Origin: Amarobacter sp035326025
GTDB taxonomy: Bacteria > Chloroflexota > Dehalococcoidia > Tepidiformales > Tepidiformaceae
Direction: 5' to 3'
Assembly (NCBI GenBank): GCA_035326025.1
Contig: DAOKYT010000003.1
Span: 1 to 64,000, forward strand
Length of the DNA: 64,000 nucleotides
The notes beneath the pieces were generated by a model. It saw only the letters and a list, made by a program, of their open reading frames with translations, was not told where the DNA came from and did no database searches. The position numbers and the translations under genes are program-made. Positions 34,129 through 42,624 of this stretch are shown piece after piece. The first letter of the stretch is position 1. Each line of letters opens with the position of its first letter.

Positions 34129-34749
34129 TCACCGCCGGGCCCCGGGCGCGCACGCCACCGGCCGCCACGCCCACCCGGGCGGCAGCCGCAGCTGGGCGCC
34201 CCCTTCCGGGCAGAGCACTTCCCACGGCGGGTCGTCGAATGGGAGGTGGGGCGTGTAGGGCCCGGGCTCCCGGCCCGCCATCCGCCGCCGCCACGTCCGC
34301 ACCACGCGGATGCCCCTCTCCCCGCTCCACAGGCAGCGCCCCAATTCGCGGTGAATCCAGTGCCAGCAGGCGAACCGCTCCGGCCCTGCCGCGTACTCGC
34401 GCTCCCAGAAGTCGGGGGGATGGTCGGCCCACCACCCGCCCACCAGCCGCGGTGGATTGGTGATGTGCGTCAGCTCGTGCTTCGCGATGAACCGCACCAC
34501 CTCGACGGGCGTGCCCGGCCGGTTGAACACCGGGTGAAAGGCGATCACGTGCCGGTCCAGCCCCATCAGGTCACGGCAGATGAACGCGAGCGGACCGGCC
34601 GCCGTGATCCGCACCTCGATCTCGTCATCGATCTCCGGGAACCACACCGCCCGCGCCTCATCGACGACCGCCTGGAAGCTGAACCCCGTCCGTGATTCGA
34701 CCGGCTGGAAGAGTAACGGCTGCCGGGGCTGCGGGAGTCGTCCGCGCAT
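34129..34749 (-). CDS. Hypothetical protein with a HExxH motif
   Basis: The protein is 206 aa. FIAKHELTHITNPP (about residue 94) contains HELTH, a match to the HExxH zinc-peptidase motif, and the length and the Trp-rich C-terminal half suggest a small SprT- or DUF45-like metallopeptidase. I cannot name the family. The start at 34749 lacks a close Shine-Dalgarno (GGAGGG is 16 nt away) and CATACT lies 10 nt before it, so the mRNA may be nearly leaderless. It follows the M23 lipoprotein gene by 44 bp in the same direction. Confidence 0.65.
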   Translation of the reverse strand: MRGRLPQPRQPLLFQPVESRTGFSFQAVVDEARAVWFPEIDDEIEVRITAAGPLAFICRDLMGLDRHVIAFHPVFNRPGTPVEVVRFIAKHELTHITNPPRLVGGWWADHPPDFWEREYAAGPERFACWHWIHRELGRCLWSGERGIRVVRTWRRRMAGREPGPYTPHLPFDDPPWEVLCPEGGAQLRLPPGWAWRPVACAPGARR

Positions 34750-34793
34750 TGGGAGAGCGAGTATGCCCTCCGGGAATCCGTTCCGCCAGACCC

Positions 34794-35780
34794 CTAGAAC
34801 CCGTTTGTGCCGTCGGTGAAGCGCAGCCCATCGAGCAGGATGCCGTGCGAGGCCATCTCCCAGTGCAGGTGCGCCCCGGTCGAAAGGCCCGTGTTCCCCA
34901 CGAGCCCGATCTGCTGGCCGCTCTCGACCATGTCGCCTTCCGCCACCTCGATGGCGCTCAGGTGCCCATACCCGGAATAGAGCCCGCCCCCATGGTCGAT
35001 GATCACCATGTTCCCGCGCACCTTCAGCGCCCGCGCGAGCACTACCCTTCCCGAATTCGTGGCCACCACCGGTGTCCCCTCGAACGTCCCGAAGTCGGTC
35101 CCGCCGTGGTGCCCGGACGGCTCGGAGCCGTTCACCGAGCGCTGCTCCCCGTACCTGGCGGTGAGGGCGCCAGCCACGGGGACCTGCCACGGCCCTTCCC
35201 ACAGCTTCTCCGGTGTCACCTTCACGTAGATCGACTTGAGCATCGCCAGCTCTTCCGCCGTCACCGCCGGGTCGAGCAGTTCCGTCACCTGCTCGGGCGT
35301 GAATTCCAGGTAGTCCACCGTCCACTCCGTGGGCACCACCGTGATCGTCTCCTGCAGCGTGCCTTTGGTGCCGGTCGGCAACGTTACGTCTACTTCCAGC
35401 TGGTGCTCACCCGCGGGGTCCCCGGCGTCCACGGGAACGAAGGTGTACTGGCTCCGCGACCCCGGCGTGAGCGGGAACTTTCGGCCGAGGAAGGTGACCT
35501 GGCCGCCGCGGATATCCCCGGTCACCGAGACCAGGATCGCTCCGGCCTGGTAGACCTCCAGCGTCGAGAGCACCAGCTCGGGCGGCTCCAGCGCCTCGAC
35601 CGTCTCGCCGGGCAGGAGCGTTGGCGTCGCCGTCGGCCCGGCCGGGGTGGCCAGGCGCACGGTCACTTCGCTCGATGCGCCGCTGGCGCCGCCGCAGGCC
35701 GCCGCCACGAGCGCCGCAAGGCCGGCCACCGCCACCACGAATGCCGCCAGCGGAACGAGACTTTGCCGTGAGCCACCCAT
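34794..35780 (-). CDS. M23 peptidase lipoprotein
   Basis: Cell-wall endopeptidase, 328 aa from ATG 35780 (MGGSRQSLV). A signal peptide ends at the lipobox VAAACGG (Cys about residue 29). A Thr/Pro linker follows, then a beta-rich region of about 120 residues with no named domain. The C-terminal M23 domain has GHHGGTDFG (about 225; His and Asp ligands) and GAHLHWEM (HxH, about 305). It should cut peptidoglycan cross-links at the cell surface. An upstream ATG at 35804 is less likely. Confidence 0.9.
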   Translation of the reverse strand: MGGSRQSLVPLAAFVVAVAGLAALVAAACGGASGASSEVTVRLATPAGPTATPTLLPGETVEALEPPELVLSTLEVYQAGAILVSVTGDIRGGQVTFLGRKFPLTPGSRSQYTFVPVDAGDPAGEHQLEVDVTLPTGTKGTLQETITVVPTEWTVDYLEFTPEQVTELLDPAVTAEELAMLKSIYVKVTPEKLWEGPWQVPVAGALTARYGEQRSVNGSEPSGHHGGTDFGTFEGTPVVATNSGRVVLARALKVRGNMVIIDHGGGLYSGYGHLSAIEVAEGDMVESGQQIGLVGNTGLSTGAHLHWEMASHGILLDGLRFTDGTNGF

Positions 35781-36012
35781 CCCGATCAGGGTGCCGCATC
35801 CCACCGTAAGGGGTAAGGCAACATGGTGGCGGGCCGGTTTCCGCTGGGCCCGGCCGCGCCGGGGAGCGCATCGCCTGAGCCGGTGGCCCGGCGGTATCGC
35901 TCATGGGCGGGACATCGGCGCGGGTGCCCGGGTCCGCGAGCTCTCCGCCCCGGGGCCGTGGCCCCCCGGACCGAACCGCCGCGGCTGTTGGCGCTGAGGT
36001 AACCGGGGCAGC

Positions 36013-36018
36013 CATAAT
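36013..36018 (+). promoter_or_regulatory. Predicted -10 of a leaderless thioesterase transcript
   Basis: CATAAT is followed by exactly 6 nt and ATG 36025, with no Shine-Dalgarno. TTGGCG lies 19 bp upstream as a possible -35. The rest of the 244-bp gap (35781-36024) has no gene. Confidence 0.5.
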
Positions 36019-36024
36019 CGATCC

Positions 36025-36723
36025 ATGGAACCGCTGGAACCACGGGAACCCCTGGCCCGCCTGTCTACCTGGATGCCCGGCGAGGCACCGCCCGAAGGCC
36101 ACCGGGCCGCGCTCCTCCGGCTCGCCGCCGCGTTGCGCGACATCACGGAAGCCCTCATGGACATGGACGCGCCCGAGGCCGACCTCATCGAAGCGGCCGA
36201 GGCAAGCGAGCGCTTCGTCGAGCGCCTGGAAGCCACCCGCACCGGGCACCGCTCCTGGGGGTATGGCGAGACCTCGCCATCGGGCAACCCGCGCGCGCTC
36301 TTCGACCATAGCCCGCTCCTCGGGCTGGCGAACCCGGTTGCCCCGCCCCTGAGGCTCCGGATCGAAGAGGATGGCGTGGTGGGCACCGCCGTCTTCGGCA
36401 AGCGGTACGAAGGGCCGCCCGGCCACGTCCACGGCGGGCTCATCGCCGCCGCCTTCGATGAGACGCTCGGCATGGCCCAGGCGATGACCGGCCAACCCGG
36501 CATGACCGGCACCCTCACCATCCGCTACCGCCATCCGACTCCCCTCCACACGGAGGTCCAGTTCCGCGCCTCCGTCGACCGCGTGGAAGGGCGCAAGATC
36601 TTCACGAGCGGCACCCTGCACGCTGGCGACATCCTTTGCGCGGAGGCCGAGGGCATCTTTATCTCCGTCGACTTCGAACGGCTCCGGACGGCGATGCGCG
36701 ACACGGACAGCCCGCCAGGCTAA
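36025..36723 (+). CDS. PaaI-type hotdog-fold thioesterase
   Basis: The protein is 232 aa. Residues 1-95 are a helical N-terminal extension. The C-terminal hotdog domain (about 100-225) carries GPPGHVHGGLIAAAFDETLG (about 132-151), the PaaI/YdiI-type active loop with its catalytic acidic residue, and TGTLTIRYRHPTPL (about 160). It would hydrolyse acyl-CoA thioesters, with the acyl chain unknown. The promoter appears leaderless. Confidence 0.85.
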   Translation: MEPLEPREPLARLSTWMPGEAPPEGHRAALLRLAAALRDITEALMDMDAPEADLIEAAEASERFVERLEATRTGHRSWGYGETSPSGNPRALFDHSPLLGLANPVAPPLRLRIEEDGVVGTAVFGKRYEGPPGHVHGGLIAAAFDETLGMAQAMTGQPGMTGTLTIRYRHPTPLHTEVQFRASVDRVEGRKIFTSGTLHAGDILCAEAEGIFISVDFERLRTAMRDTDSPPG

Positions 36724-36752
36724 CCCGCAACGAGAGCCCAACGGACGAACCG

Positions 36753-36786
36753 AAAAGGCCACCCGCTCAATCGCGAGTGGCCTTGC
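36753..36786 (-). terminator. Intrinsic terminator for the zinc-ribbon gene
   Basis: On the minus strand AAGGCCAC ... GTGGCCTT forms an 8-bp stem followed by TTCGG. It lies 55 bp after the stop of the 57-aa zinc-ribbon gene. Confidence 0.7.
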
Positions 36787-36840
36787 CGGGGTGTGCCGCC
36801 CAGGGGTAGCGGACACACCAGAGGAGGGAACGGGGCGTCT

Positions 36841-37014
36841 TTAGCCGTAGCGCCATTCAGGCGTTGCCGTGTGACAGCCGGGGCAGTAGCGGTCGCGGCT
36901 TTCGTAGGCCGAGCCGCACTCGGGGCAGCGGCGGGCGGCCGCGCTGGCGGCGTCCACCACGCCGGATTCGGCGAAGATCCTTCGCCACCAGGGCTGATGA
37001 CCGGGTCGGAGCAT
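36841..37014 (-). CDS. 57-aa zinc-ribbon protein under c-di-AMP riboswitch
   Basis: The product is a very short protein: MLRPGHQPWWRRIFAESG at the N-terminus, then a Cys-x2-Cys-x10-Cys-x2-Cys zinc ribbon (CPECG ... YCPGC, residues 30-47), ending WRYG. The ATG at 37014 is chosen because AGGAGG lies 6-8 nt upstream; an in-frame ATG at 37116 would give a 91-aa product whose start falls at the riboswitch boundary. A c-di-AMP riboswitch ends about 105 nt upstream and a terminator follows, so the gene is a complete, single-gene regulon unit. Function unknown; it may bind nucleic acid or a partner protein. Confidence 0.75.
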   Translation of the reverse strand: MLRPGHQPWWRRIFAESGVVDAASAAARRCPECGSAYESRDRYCPGCHTATPEWRYG

Positions 37015-37118
37015 GGAAGCCTCCTCTGAAGCGGTGGATGCGGGGGCTGGCGAACCAGCGGACCACGCAATCCAGGGCGGCTGAGAGGCAGTTGCGGCAG
37101 GCTGGGCGGCTGCCACGC

Positions 37119-37250
37119 CTCTCCCTTTACGCCTGCGGGGTTAGCTGTCGGGTTCGGTGAGGGAGTTCACCTACCCGGCCTCGGCGGCCGGGATGCACCC
37201 CAGGAGTTGGTTCCCCCGCTCCTTCCCACGGAAGGATTCGGCGACACAGT
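37119..37250 (-). ncRNA. Cyclic di-AMP riboswitch (ydaO/yuaA class), second copy
   Basis: On the minus strand the class blocks appear in order: GUCGCCGAAUCC, GCGGGGGAACCAA, GGGGUGCAUCC, a GC-rich variable hairpin, ACCGAACCCGACAGCUAACC, CCGCAGGCGUAA and a purine-rich tail. It matches the copy at 30424 at nearly every conserved block. P1 pairs UCGCC with GGCGUA. No clear terminator separates it from the gene; a CUCU segment in the leader could mask the AGAGGAGG of the start site. Confidence 0.92.
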
Positions 37251-37339
37251 TGTACCACAAACCGCATGGCGTGGTGTTAACCGCCCGTAAATTCGGCCTG
37301 CCGGTTCCGTATCAGCGGGCAGGGGTCCGCCTCCCGCGC

Positions 37340-38281
37340 CTACTGGAACAGGGCGCCCACGCTCTGGCCCGAATGAATGCGCCCGATGGCGTCGCCCAAT
37401 AGCGGCGCCACGGGCAGGACCGTCATGTTCGGCAGCCGCTTCGATTCGGGAATGGGTACCGAGTCGGTGACGACGATTTCGCGCGCGCCCGCCGCCCTCA
37501 ACCGTTCGATCGCCGGGCCAGTGAAGAGCCCGTGGTAGCACGCGATGATCGCGTCCCGCGCGCCGCGGTCGCGCAGGATGCGCACCGCCTCGGTGATCGT
37601 GCCCGCCGTGTCGATCTCGTCGTCGATCACCAGCACATTGCGCCCCTCGACCTCGCCGATGACGTTCATCGCCTCCGTGCGGCCGGTGTTCCCCAGGCGC
37701 CGCTTTTCGATGATGGCGAGGGGCATGTCGAGCCTGGCCGCCACGTCGCGCGCCCGCTTCTCATCGCCCACATCGGGCGCCACCACCGTGTAGCTCTCCA
37801 GCCGTTCGTTCTTGAAGTGGTTCGTCATCGTGAAGATGGCGTTCAGCTCGTCGAGCGGGATGTTGAAGAACCCCTGGATCTGCCCGGCGTGCAGGTTCAT
37901 GGTGAGCACCCGGTCGGCCCCCGCCGTTTCGAGCATGTTGGCGATGAGCCGCGCCGTGATCGGCACGCGGGGCTGGTCCTTCTTATCGCTGCGGCCATAC
38001 GCGTAGTACGGGATCACGGCCGTGATCCGACCCGCCGAGGCGCGCCGGGCCGCGTCGATCATGATCAGCAATTCCACGATCGAGGTGTTGACCGGGCTTA
38101 CGAACGGCTGCACCAGGTACACATCCCGCATGCGGATGTTTTCCTGGAACTGCACGAAGATGTTCTCGTTCGAAAACTCGAAGACATCGACCTTGCCGAG
38201 CTGGCGGCCGAGCCGCGCCGCGATGGCCCCGGCGAGCTCGGGGTGCGCCCGGCCACTGAAGATCGCTAGGTCGTTGTACAC
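37340..38281 (-). CDS. prs: Ribose-phosphate pyrophosphokinase (PRPP synthase)
   Basis: Makes PRPP from ribose 5-phosphate and ATP; 313 aa from GTG 38281 with GGGGAG upstream. Landmarks: FSNENIFVQFQENIR (about residue 33), PYYAYGRSDKKDQPR (about 88), MNLHAGQIQGFF (about 125), and the PRPP-binding loop VIDDEIDTAGTIT (about 216). The conserved VVSPDxGG stretch reads VVAPDVGDEKRAR, so the second Gly is Asp. Strand and spacing give no operon with ridA upstream (212-bp gap). Confidence 0.95.
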   Translation of the reverse strand: MYNDLAIFSGRAHPELAGAIAARLGRQLGKVDVFEFSNENIFVQFQENIRMRDVYLVQPFVSPVNTSIVELLIMIDAARRASAGRITAVIPYYAYGRSDKKDQPRVPITARLIANMLETAGADRVLTMNLHAGQIQGFFNIPLDELNAIFTMTNHFKNERLESYTVVAPDVGDEKRARDVAARLDMPLAIIEKRRLGNTGRTEAMNVIGEVEGRNVLVIDDEIDTAGTITEAVRILRDRGARDAIIACYHGLFTGPAIERLRAAGAREIVVTDSVPIPESKRLPNMTVLPVAPLLGDAIGRIHSGQSVGALFQ

Positions 38282-38493
38282 GAAGGCTACTCCCCGGTCC
38301 TGTGGTCGAACCGCCCCGCCTTGGGCGCAACCCGAATGTACCATGCCCGCCCCGCTTGCCTGTAGTCGCCCACCCGCCGCGGCCGGCTGCGGGGTTGCCG
38401 GCGCGCGATGACCCTGGCCCGGCCACCGCGTGGCCCAGGGTTCCGGCGGCCCATCGCCGCGCCGGGAGCTCCGGCCTCGACGGCGCGGAGGAG
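38282..38493. other. 212-bp gap between ridA and prs
   Basis: No gene is seen. On the minus strand ACCCTGGG...-type arms around 38410-38440 form a GC hairpin without a U run, a possible terminator for the parAB-ridA message. The prs Shine-Dalgarno lies at its left end. Confidence 0.4.
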
Positions 38494-38958
38494 TCAGGCC
38501 ACCTCGAAGAGGAACTCCACCTCCACCGGCACGCCCGACGGCAACGCGGCCACGCCGATCGCGATGCGCGCATGCCGCCCCGCCTCGCCCAGCACATCGA
38601 CGAGCAGCTGCGAGGCGCCGTTGACCACCTGCGGGTGCGCGGTGAACCCTTCCGCGCTCGCCACATAGCCCGCCACCCGCAGGACGCGCACCACCCGGTC
38701 GAGCGACCCCAGCTCGGCGCGGACGACGCCGAGGGCCTGGATGGCACAGGTCCGCGCGAGCGCGGCCCCCTCCTCGATGCTGACGTTCGCGCCCAGCTTG
38801 CCCTGCATGGCCACGCCGCTGCCGGCCGCATCGCGCGGGACCTGCCCGGAGACGAACAGCTGGTTGCCGCTGCGCACGCAGGGCACATACAGGCCCGCGG
38901 GGGCCCCGGGCGGCGGCAGTTCGATGCCCAGCTCCTTGAGCCGTGCCTCGGCGCTCAC
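38494..38958 (-). CDS. RidA/YjgF-family imine deaminase-like protein
   Basis: The protein is 154 aa from GTG 38958. It shows the Rid fold (GNQLFVSGQVPRD, about residue 37; NVSIEEGAALARTCAIQALGVV, about 62) but is of the longer YjgH-like type. The catalytic Arg of RidA, in the IExxA(Y/V)A-type C-terminus, is not seen at its usual place, where the sequence reads RIAIGVAALPSGVPVEVEF, so imine hydrolysis is not assured. It overlaps parB by 4 bp, putting it last in the parAB operon. Confidence 0.8.
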   Translation of the reverse strand: MSAEARLKELGIELPPPGAPAGLYVPCVRSGNQLFVSGQVPRDAAGSGVAMQGKLGANVSIEEGAALARTCAIQALGVVRAELGSLDRVVRVLRVAGYVASAEGFTAHPQVVNGASQLLVDVLGEAGRHARIAIGVAALPSGVPVEVEFLFEVA

Positions 38959-39953
38959 TGGTACTCGCCCAGCAGGGTGCTGACCACGTTTTCGAACTCC
39001 TCCGAGCTGTAGCACTCGATGACGATCCGGGCGCCCTTTTTCTGCGGCTCCACCTTCACCCGTGTGCTCAGCGCGCGCCGCAGCCGGGCCTCGATATCCG
39101 CGAGCGCCGAATCGCGGCGGGCCGTCTGCGCGCCGGGCGTGCTGGCCGTGGCCGGCGCCACGGCGAGTTGGCGGCGCACATAGCTCTCCGTATCGCGCAC
39201 TGAAAGCTTCCGCTTCACGACATCGCGCCAGGCGTTCACGCGCCCGCGCCCCTCCGGCAGGCCAAGCAGGGCCCGGGCGTGGCCCTCGGAGATCTCGCCG
39301 GCGACCAGGCTCCGCCGAATCTCCGATTCCAGCTGCAGCAGCCGCAACGCATTCGCGACCGTGGCCCGGTTCTTGCCCACCCGGCGGGCCACCTCCTCCT
39401 GCGTCAGGCCATATTCCTCCACCAGCCGCCGGTAGGCCATCGCCTCTTCGACGGGGTTCAGGTCGGCCCGCTGGATGTTCTCGATGAGTGCCAGCTCGAG
39501 CAGCTCGTGGTCGGCCGCCTCGCGGATGACCACGGGCACGGTCTCGAGCCCCGCCAGCCGCGCGGCCTGGAGCCGGCGCTCCCCGGCGATCAGCCGGTAA
39601 CCCCCGTCTTCATCCCGGCCAACAACGAGCGGCTGGATGATGCCGTGCTCGCGGATGGAATCGGAGAGTTCCCGCAGTTTCTCGGGCTCGAAATTGGTGC
39701 GGGGCTGTTCCGGGTTGGGCGCGATGAGGTCGATATCGAGCTGTTCGGGTCCGCCCCGGCGCGCCGCGGGCCCTTGTGGCAACGTTGTGGCCACAGCGGG
39801 TGCGGGCGGCTCCTCACCCCGCCCGGCGGGCGGCGGCGGGGCCGCTGCCGGCGGTTGCTCGCGGTGCTCCGCCGGTTCCGCCGCTGGCGTGGTGGCGGTG
39901 CCGCCAAAGAGGGCATCGAGGCCCCGGCCCAGTCCACGTTTTGGCTGTGTCAT
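38955..39953 (-). CDS. parB: Chromosome partitioning protein ParB
   Basis: CTP-dependent DNA clamp that loads at parS; 332 aa. The N-terminus MTQPKRGLGRGLDALFGG is the ParA-stimulating segment. A Pro/Ala-rich linker follows to about residue 65. The N-domain has GYRLIAGERRLQAARLAG (about 118) and ENIQRADLNPVEEAMAY (about 158), then a helix-turn-helix (TQEEVARRVGKNRATVANALRLL, about 185) and a C-terminal dimer domain. It overlaps parA and ridA by 4 bp each. Five parS sites lie about 4.7 kb away. Confidence 0.97.
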   Translation of the reverse strand: MTQPKRGLGRGLDALFGGTATTPAAEPAEHREQPPAAAPPPPAGRGEEPPAPAVATTLPQGPAARRGGPEQLDIDLIAPNPEQPRTNFEPEKLRELSDSIREHGIIQPLVVGRDEDGGYRLIAGERRLQAARLAGLETVPVVIREAADHELLELALIENIQRADLNPVEEAMAYRRLVEEYGLTQEEVARRVGKNRATVANALRLLQLESEIRRSLVAGEISEGHARALLGLPEGRGRVNAWRDVVKRKLSVRDTESYVRRQLAVAPATASTPGAQTARRDSALADIEARLRRALSTRVKVEPQKKGARIVIECYSSEEFENVVSTLLGEYQ

Positions 39954-40720
39954 ACGGCCACTCCTGCGCGTTCGAGAAGTTCGGAGGCAACGGCTTCGTA
40001 GGCAGCCGCCGATCGGCCGCCCTGGTCGTACCGGAAGATCGATTGGCCGTGGCTCGGCGCCTCGCTCAGGCGCACCGACCGCGGGATGATCGTCGCGAAC
40101 GTCTGGGGAAAGTGCCCGCGCACTTCGTCGACGACCTGCTGGGCGAGCCGGGTGCGCGCATCGAACATCGTGAGGATGAGCCCGAGCACGTGCAGGCCCG
40201 GGTTCAGGCTCCGCTTCACCAGTTCGAGCGTCTCCATCAGCCGGCTCAGACCTTCCAGCGCCATGTACTCGCACTGCACCGGGATGATGACGCTGTCGCT
40301 CGCCGTGAGCGCGTTGATGGTGAGCAGCCCGAGCGATGGCGGGCAATCCACCAGCACCCAATCGTAGTGGTCGCGCACCGGGTAAATCGCGTTCGCCAGG
40401 CGCCGTTCTCGCGCCAGCACCGGCACGAGCTCGACTTCGGCGCCCGAGAGTTCCGCGCTCGAAGGCACCACATCCACGCCCTCATCGACCACGCGGACGA
40501 TGCACTCCGCCATCGGCACCTCATCCAGGATGGCATCGTAGGTGCCAGGCTGATCCGCGCCGATCACCCCCAGGGCGGAGGTGGCGTTCGCCTGCGGGTC
40601 CAGGTCGATGAGGAGGACGCGCTGACCGCGGCGGGCGAGCGCCACGGCGAGCGAGACGGCCGTGGTCGTCTTCCCGACGCCGCCCTTCTGGTTCACGAGC
40701 GAAACGATCTTTGCCGCCAT
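39950..40720 (-). CDS. parA: Chromosome partitioning ATPase ParA/Soj
   Basis: The protein is 256 aa. The deviant Walker A is KGGVGKTTTAVSLA (residues 12-25), with DLDPQANATSALG after it. Walker B is VLVDCPPSLGLL (about 120), followed by IIPVQCEYMALEGL. This is the Soj-type short ParA that moves ParB-parS complexes. It overlaps parB by 4 bp and the upstream pfkB-like gene by 1 bp (TGATG). Confidence 0.97.
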   Translation of the reverse strand: MAAKIVSLVNQKGGVGKTTTAVSLAVALARRGQRVLLIDLDPQANATSALGVIGADQPGTYDAILDEVPMAECIVRVVDEGVDVVPSSAELSGAEVELVPVLARERRLANAIYPVRDHYDWVLVDCPPSLGLLTINALTASDSVIIPVQCEYMALEGLSRLMETLELVKRSLNPGLHVLGLILTMFDARTRLAQQVVDEVRGHFPQTFATIIPRSVRLSEAPSHGQSIFRYDQGGRSAAAYEAVASELLERAGVAV

Positions 40721-41550
40721 CAGGCTGCCTCCCGGTTCATGCGTGCTTCGATTGCCTCGCGCGTTGGCAATCCGGCGATGCCGGAACCTTCAACGGCGAG
40801 GGCTCCTGCCGCAAGGGCGAACCGCATCGCCAATGCGAGGTCGTCAGTTTCCGCGAGGCGGACCATGAAGGCGGCGGCGAAGCAATCGCCTGCCCCCGTG
40901 GGATCCACCGGGGTAGCCGGCAGGGCTGGCCAGTGCTGCGCTGTGCCATCCAGTTCGAACAGTGTAGCGCCATTGTGGCCACGCGTCAGGATGGCCAGCG
41001 TCCGCCTGGCCGCCAAATACCGCGCCAGCCCTTCCGCATCGGGCGTGTCCTCATCGCTGAAGAACGCGATCCACCCCGGCCGCGCGAAGTTCGCCGCCAC
41101 CCGGAGCGGCGCGGGATGGGGCACCACGCGCTGTCCCGCGCCCACGTCACGGAGCGGCCCCTGCAGCGCGACCCCGGTGAGCGATTCGCGGAACCGCAGG
41201 GGCGCCTTCCGGAATTCGTGGTAGGCCGGCGCGAACAGCACCGCGTCCGGCGTCTCGCCCGGGCGCAGGTGAGGCACCAGCGCGAGCGGCTCGCCCTCGG
41301 CAAGCAGCAGCTGTGCGCGATTCCCGGCCGCATCGTAACTGTTCGCGTACCGCGGGAGGTCTCCAACCGGCGTCGCACGCACATCCAGGCCCTCGAGCGC
41401 GCGCTGATCGAAGTCCGGGTGCATCCCGGTCATGAGCGTGACCCTCGCGCCCAGCGCCCGCGCGGTCCGCGCCGTGTAGAGCGATGGCCCGCCAGGCGCC
41501 CACCCTCCCGCGGGCGTCCGATCGAGCGTGACGTTGCCGGCGACCAGGAT
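40720..41550 (-). CDS. PfkB-family carbohydrate/nucleoside kinase, non-canonical start
   Basis: A ribokinase-fold kinase. The catalytic GAGD motif with the base Asp is in DPTGAGDCFAAAFM (near the C-terminus), and the N-terminal substrate strand reads ILVAGNVTLDRTPAGG. That strand is encoded upstream of the first ATG (41433), yet between the in-frame stop at 41571 and this ATG there is no ATG, GTG or TTG. ATC (41550), CTG (41547) or ACG (41556) must serve if the gene is intact; AGGAGG lies at 41562-41567. The start given here is a guess. The sugar or nucleoside substrate is unknown. Confidence 0.7.
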   Translation of the reverse strand: MLVAGNVTLDRTPAGGWAPGGPSLYTARTARALGARVTLMTGMHPDFDQRALEGLDVRATPVGDLPRYANSYDAAGNRAQLLLAEGEPLALVPHLRPGETPDAVLFAPAYHEFRKAPLRFRESLTGVALQGPLRDVGAGQRVVPHPAPLRVAANFARPGWIAFFSDEDTPDAEGLARYLAARRTLAILTRGHNGATLFELDGTAQHWPALPATPVDPTGAGDCFAAAFMVRLAETDDLALAMRFALAAGALAVEGSGIAGLPTREAIEARMNREAA

Positions 41551-41568
41551 GTGCGTCGCGGTGCCCTC

Positions 41569-42624
41569 CTAACTCTTCAGGCTGATGACGACCTTCCGGT
41601 TCTCTCCTTCGCCGATGCTGTTCGTCTCCAGCTCCGGGTCGTCGGCGAACGTTATGTGCACCAGGCGGCGTTCCGCCGCGCTCATGGGCTCGAGCGTGAT
41701 GGGCGTGCCCGTCTGCCGGACACGGTCGGCCATGCGCTGCGCGAGGGCGATGATCCGTTCCTCGTTGCGGTGCCGGTAATGCTCGACATCGATGGTGACG
41801 CCGCCCTTGCCCGGGTAGCGCCGCGCCAGGATCAGGTTCACCAGGTACTGCAGCGCCACGAGCGTATCCCCGCGCCGCCCGATCAGGAGGCCGAGGTCGT
41901 CGCCCTTGATATCGATCACGGCCAGGGCGCTCCCCAGCCCATCGCCGTGCGTCAGCGGCTCGCGAATCGAAATCTCCGCATCGATACCCAGGATGCGGAG
42001 CATGTCGTCGACCGTCTGCGCGGCGAAATCGACCGCTTCGGCGTTGATATCGGGCGCCACGTACTCGTGAGGCTCGCGCGATTCCTCGCGCCGTGGCCGC
42101 CGTTCGCGTGGCGGCCGGTCGGCCTGCGGGCGTTCCTCGCGGGGTTCGCCCGGTCCTCGCCCGCGCGCGCCACGCCCGGGCCGCTGCCGTGCGCCGTCGG
42201 GAGGTGGCGCCGGCGGCGCGCCCTCTCCCCGCGGCCTCAGGAAGTCGGCATCGGTGAGTTTTGGCATCACGGGCTCGACGCTTCCGCGGCTGCCACGGGG
42301 CGGCGAGGGCTGCCGCCCGCGGCCTCCGCCCGGGGCTCCGCCACTGCCACGCTGGCCCCGCTGGCCGTCGCGCCGGGGCTGCCCGGCGGGCTGGCCACGG
42401 GGGATGCGCGTGTCCGGTGGGGCGGAAGCCTGTGCCGGCCTCTCGGCCTGGGGCAGGCGCGTGACGCGCACCACGGCGTCGCGGGCGCCGCGCCCGAAGA
42501 GGCCGCCGCGTTTGCCTTCATCGAGGACGAGGAATTCGACCTCGTCCCTGCTGGCGCCGAGTTGCGCGAGGGCCCGGTTAAGGGCGTCTTCGACGGTTTT
42601 GCCGCTTGCTTCGGCCTGATCCAT
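41569..42624 (-). CDS. jag: Jag/KhpB RNA-binding protein (SpoIIIJ-associated)
   Basis: The protein is 351 aa. Jag-N domain (residues 1-50; SGKTVEDALNRALAQLG), a long Arg/Gly/Pro-rich disordered linker (about 60-195), a KH domain (about 205-285; LLIGRRGDTLVALQYLVNLI) and an R3H domain (about 290-351; MSAAERRLVHITFADDPELET). It binds RNA and is linked to cell-envelope control. The usual place next to yidC is kept, with a 47-bp overlap of the two reading frames. The linker is unusually long. Confidence 0.94.
   Translation of the reverse strand: MDQAEASGKTVEDALNRALAQLGASRDEVEFLVLDEGKRGGLFGRGARDAVVRVTRLPQAERPAQASAPPDTRIPRGQPAGQPRRDGQRGQRGSGGAPGGGRGRQPSPPRGSRGSVEPVMPKLTDADFLRPRGEGAPPAPPPDGARQRPGRGARGRGPGEPREERPQADRPPRERRPRREESREPHEYVAPDINAEAVDFAAQTVDDMLRILGIDAEISIREPLTHGDGLGSALAVIDIKGDDLGLLIGRRGDTLVALQYLVNLILARRYPGKGGVTIDVEHYRHRNEERIIALAQRMADRVRQTGTPITLEPMSAAERRLVHITFADDPELETNSIGEGENRKVVISLKS

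Noticed and set aside
37015..37116. 91-aa version of the zinc-ribbon protein
   Set aside because: Its start falls at the 3' boundary of the riboswitch and has no Shine-Dalgarno, whereas ATG 37014 follows AGGAGG.
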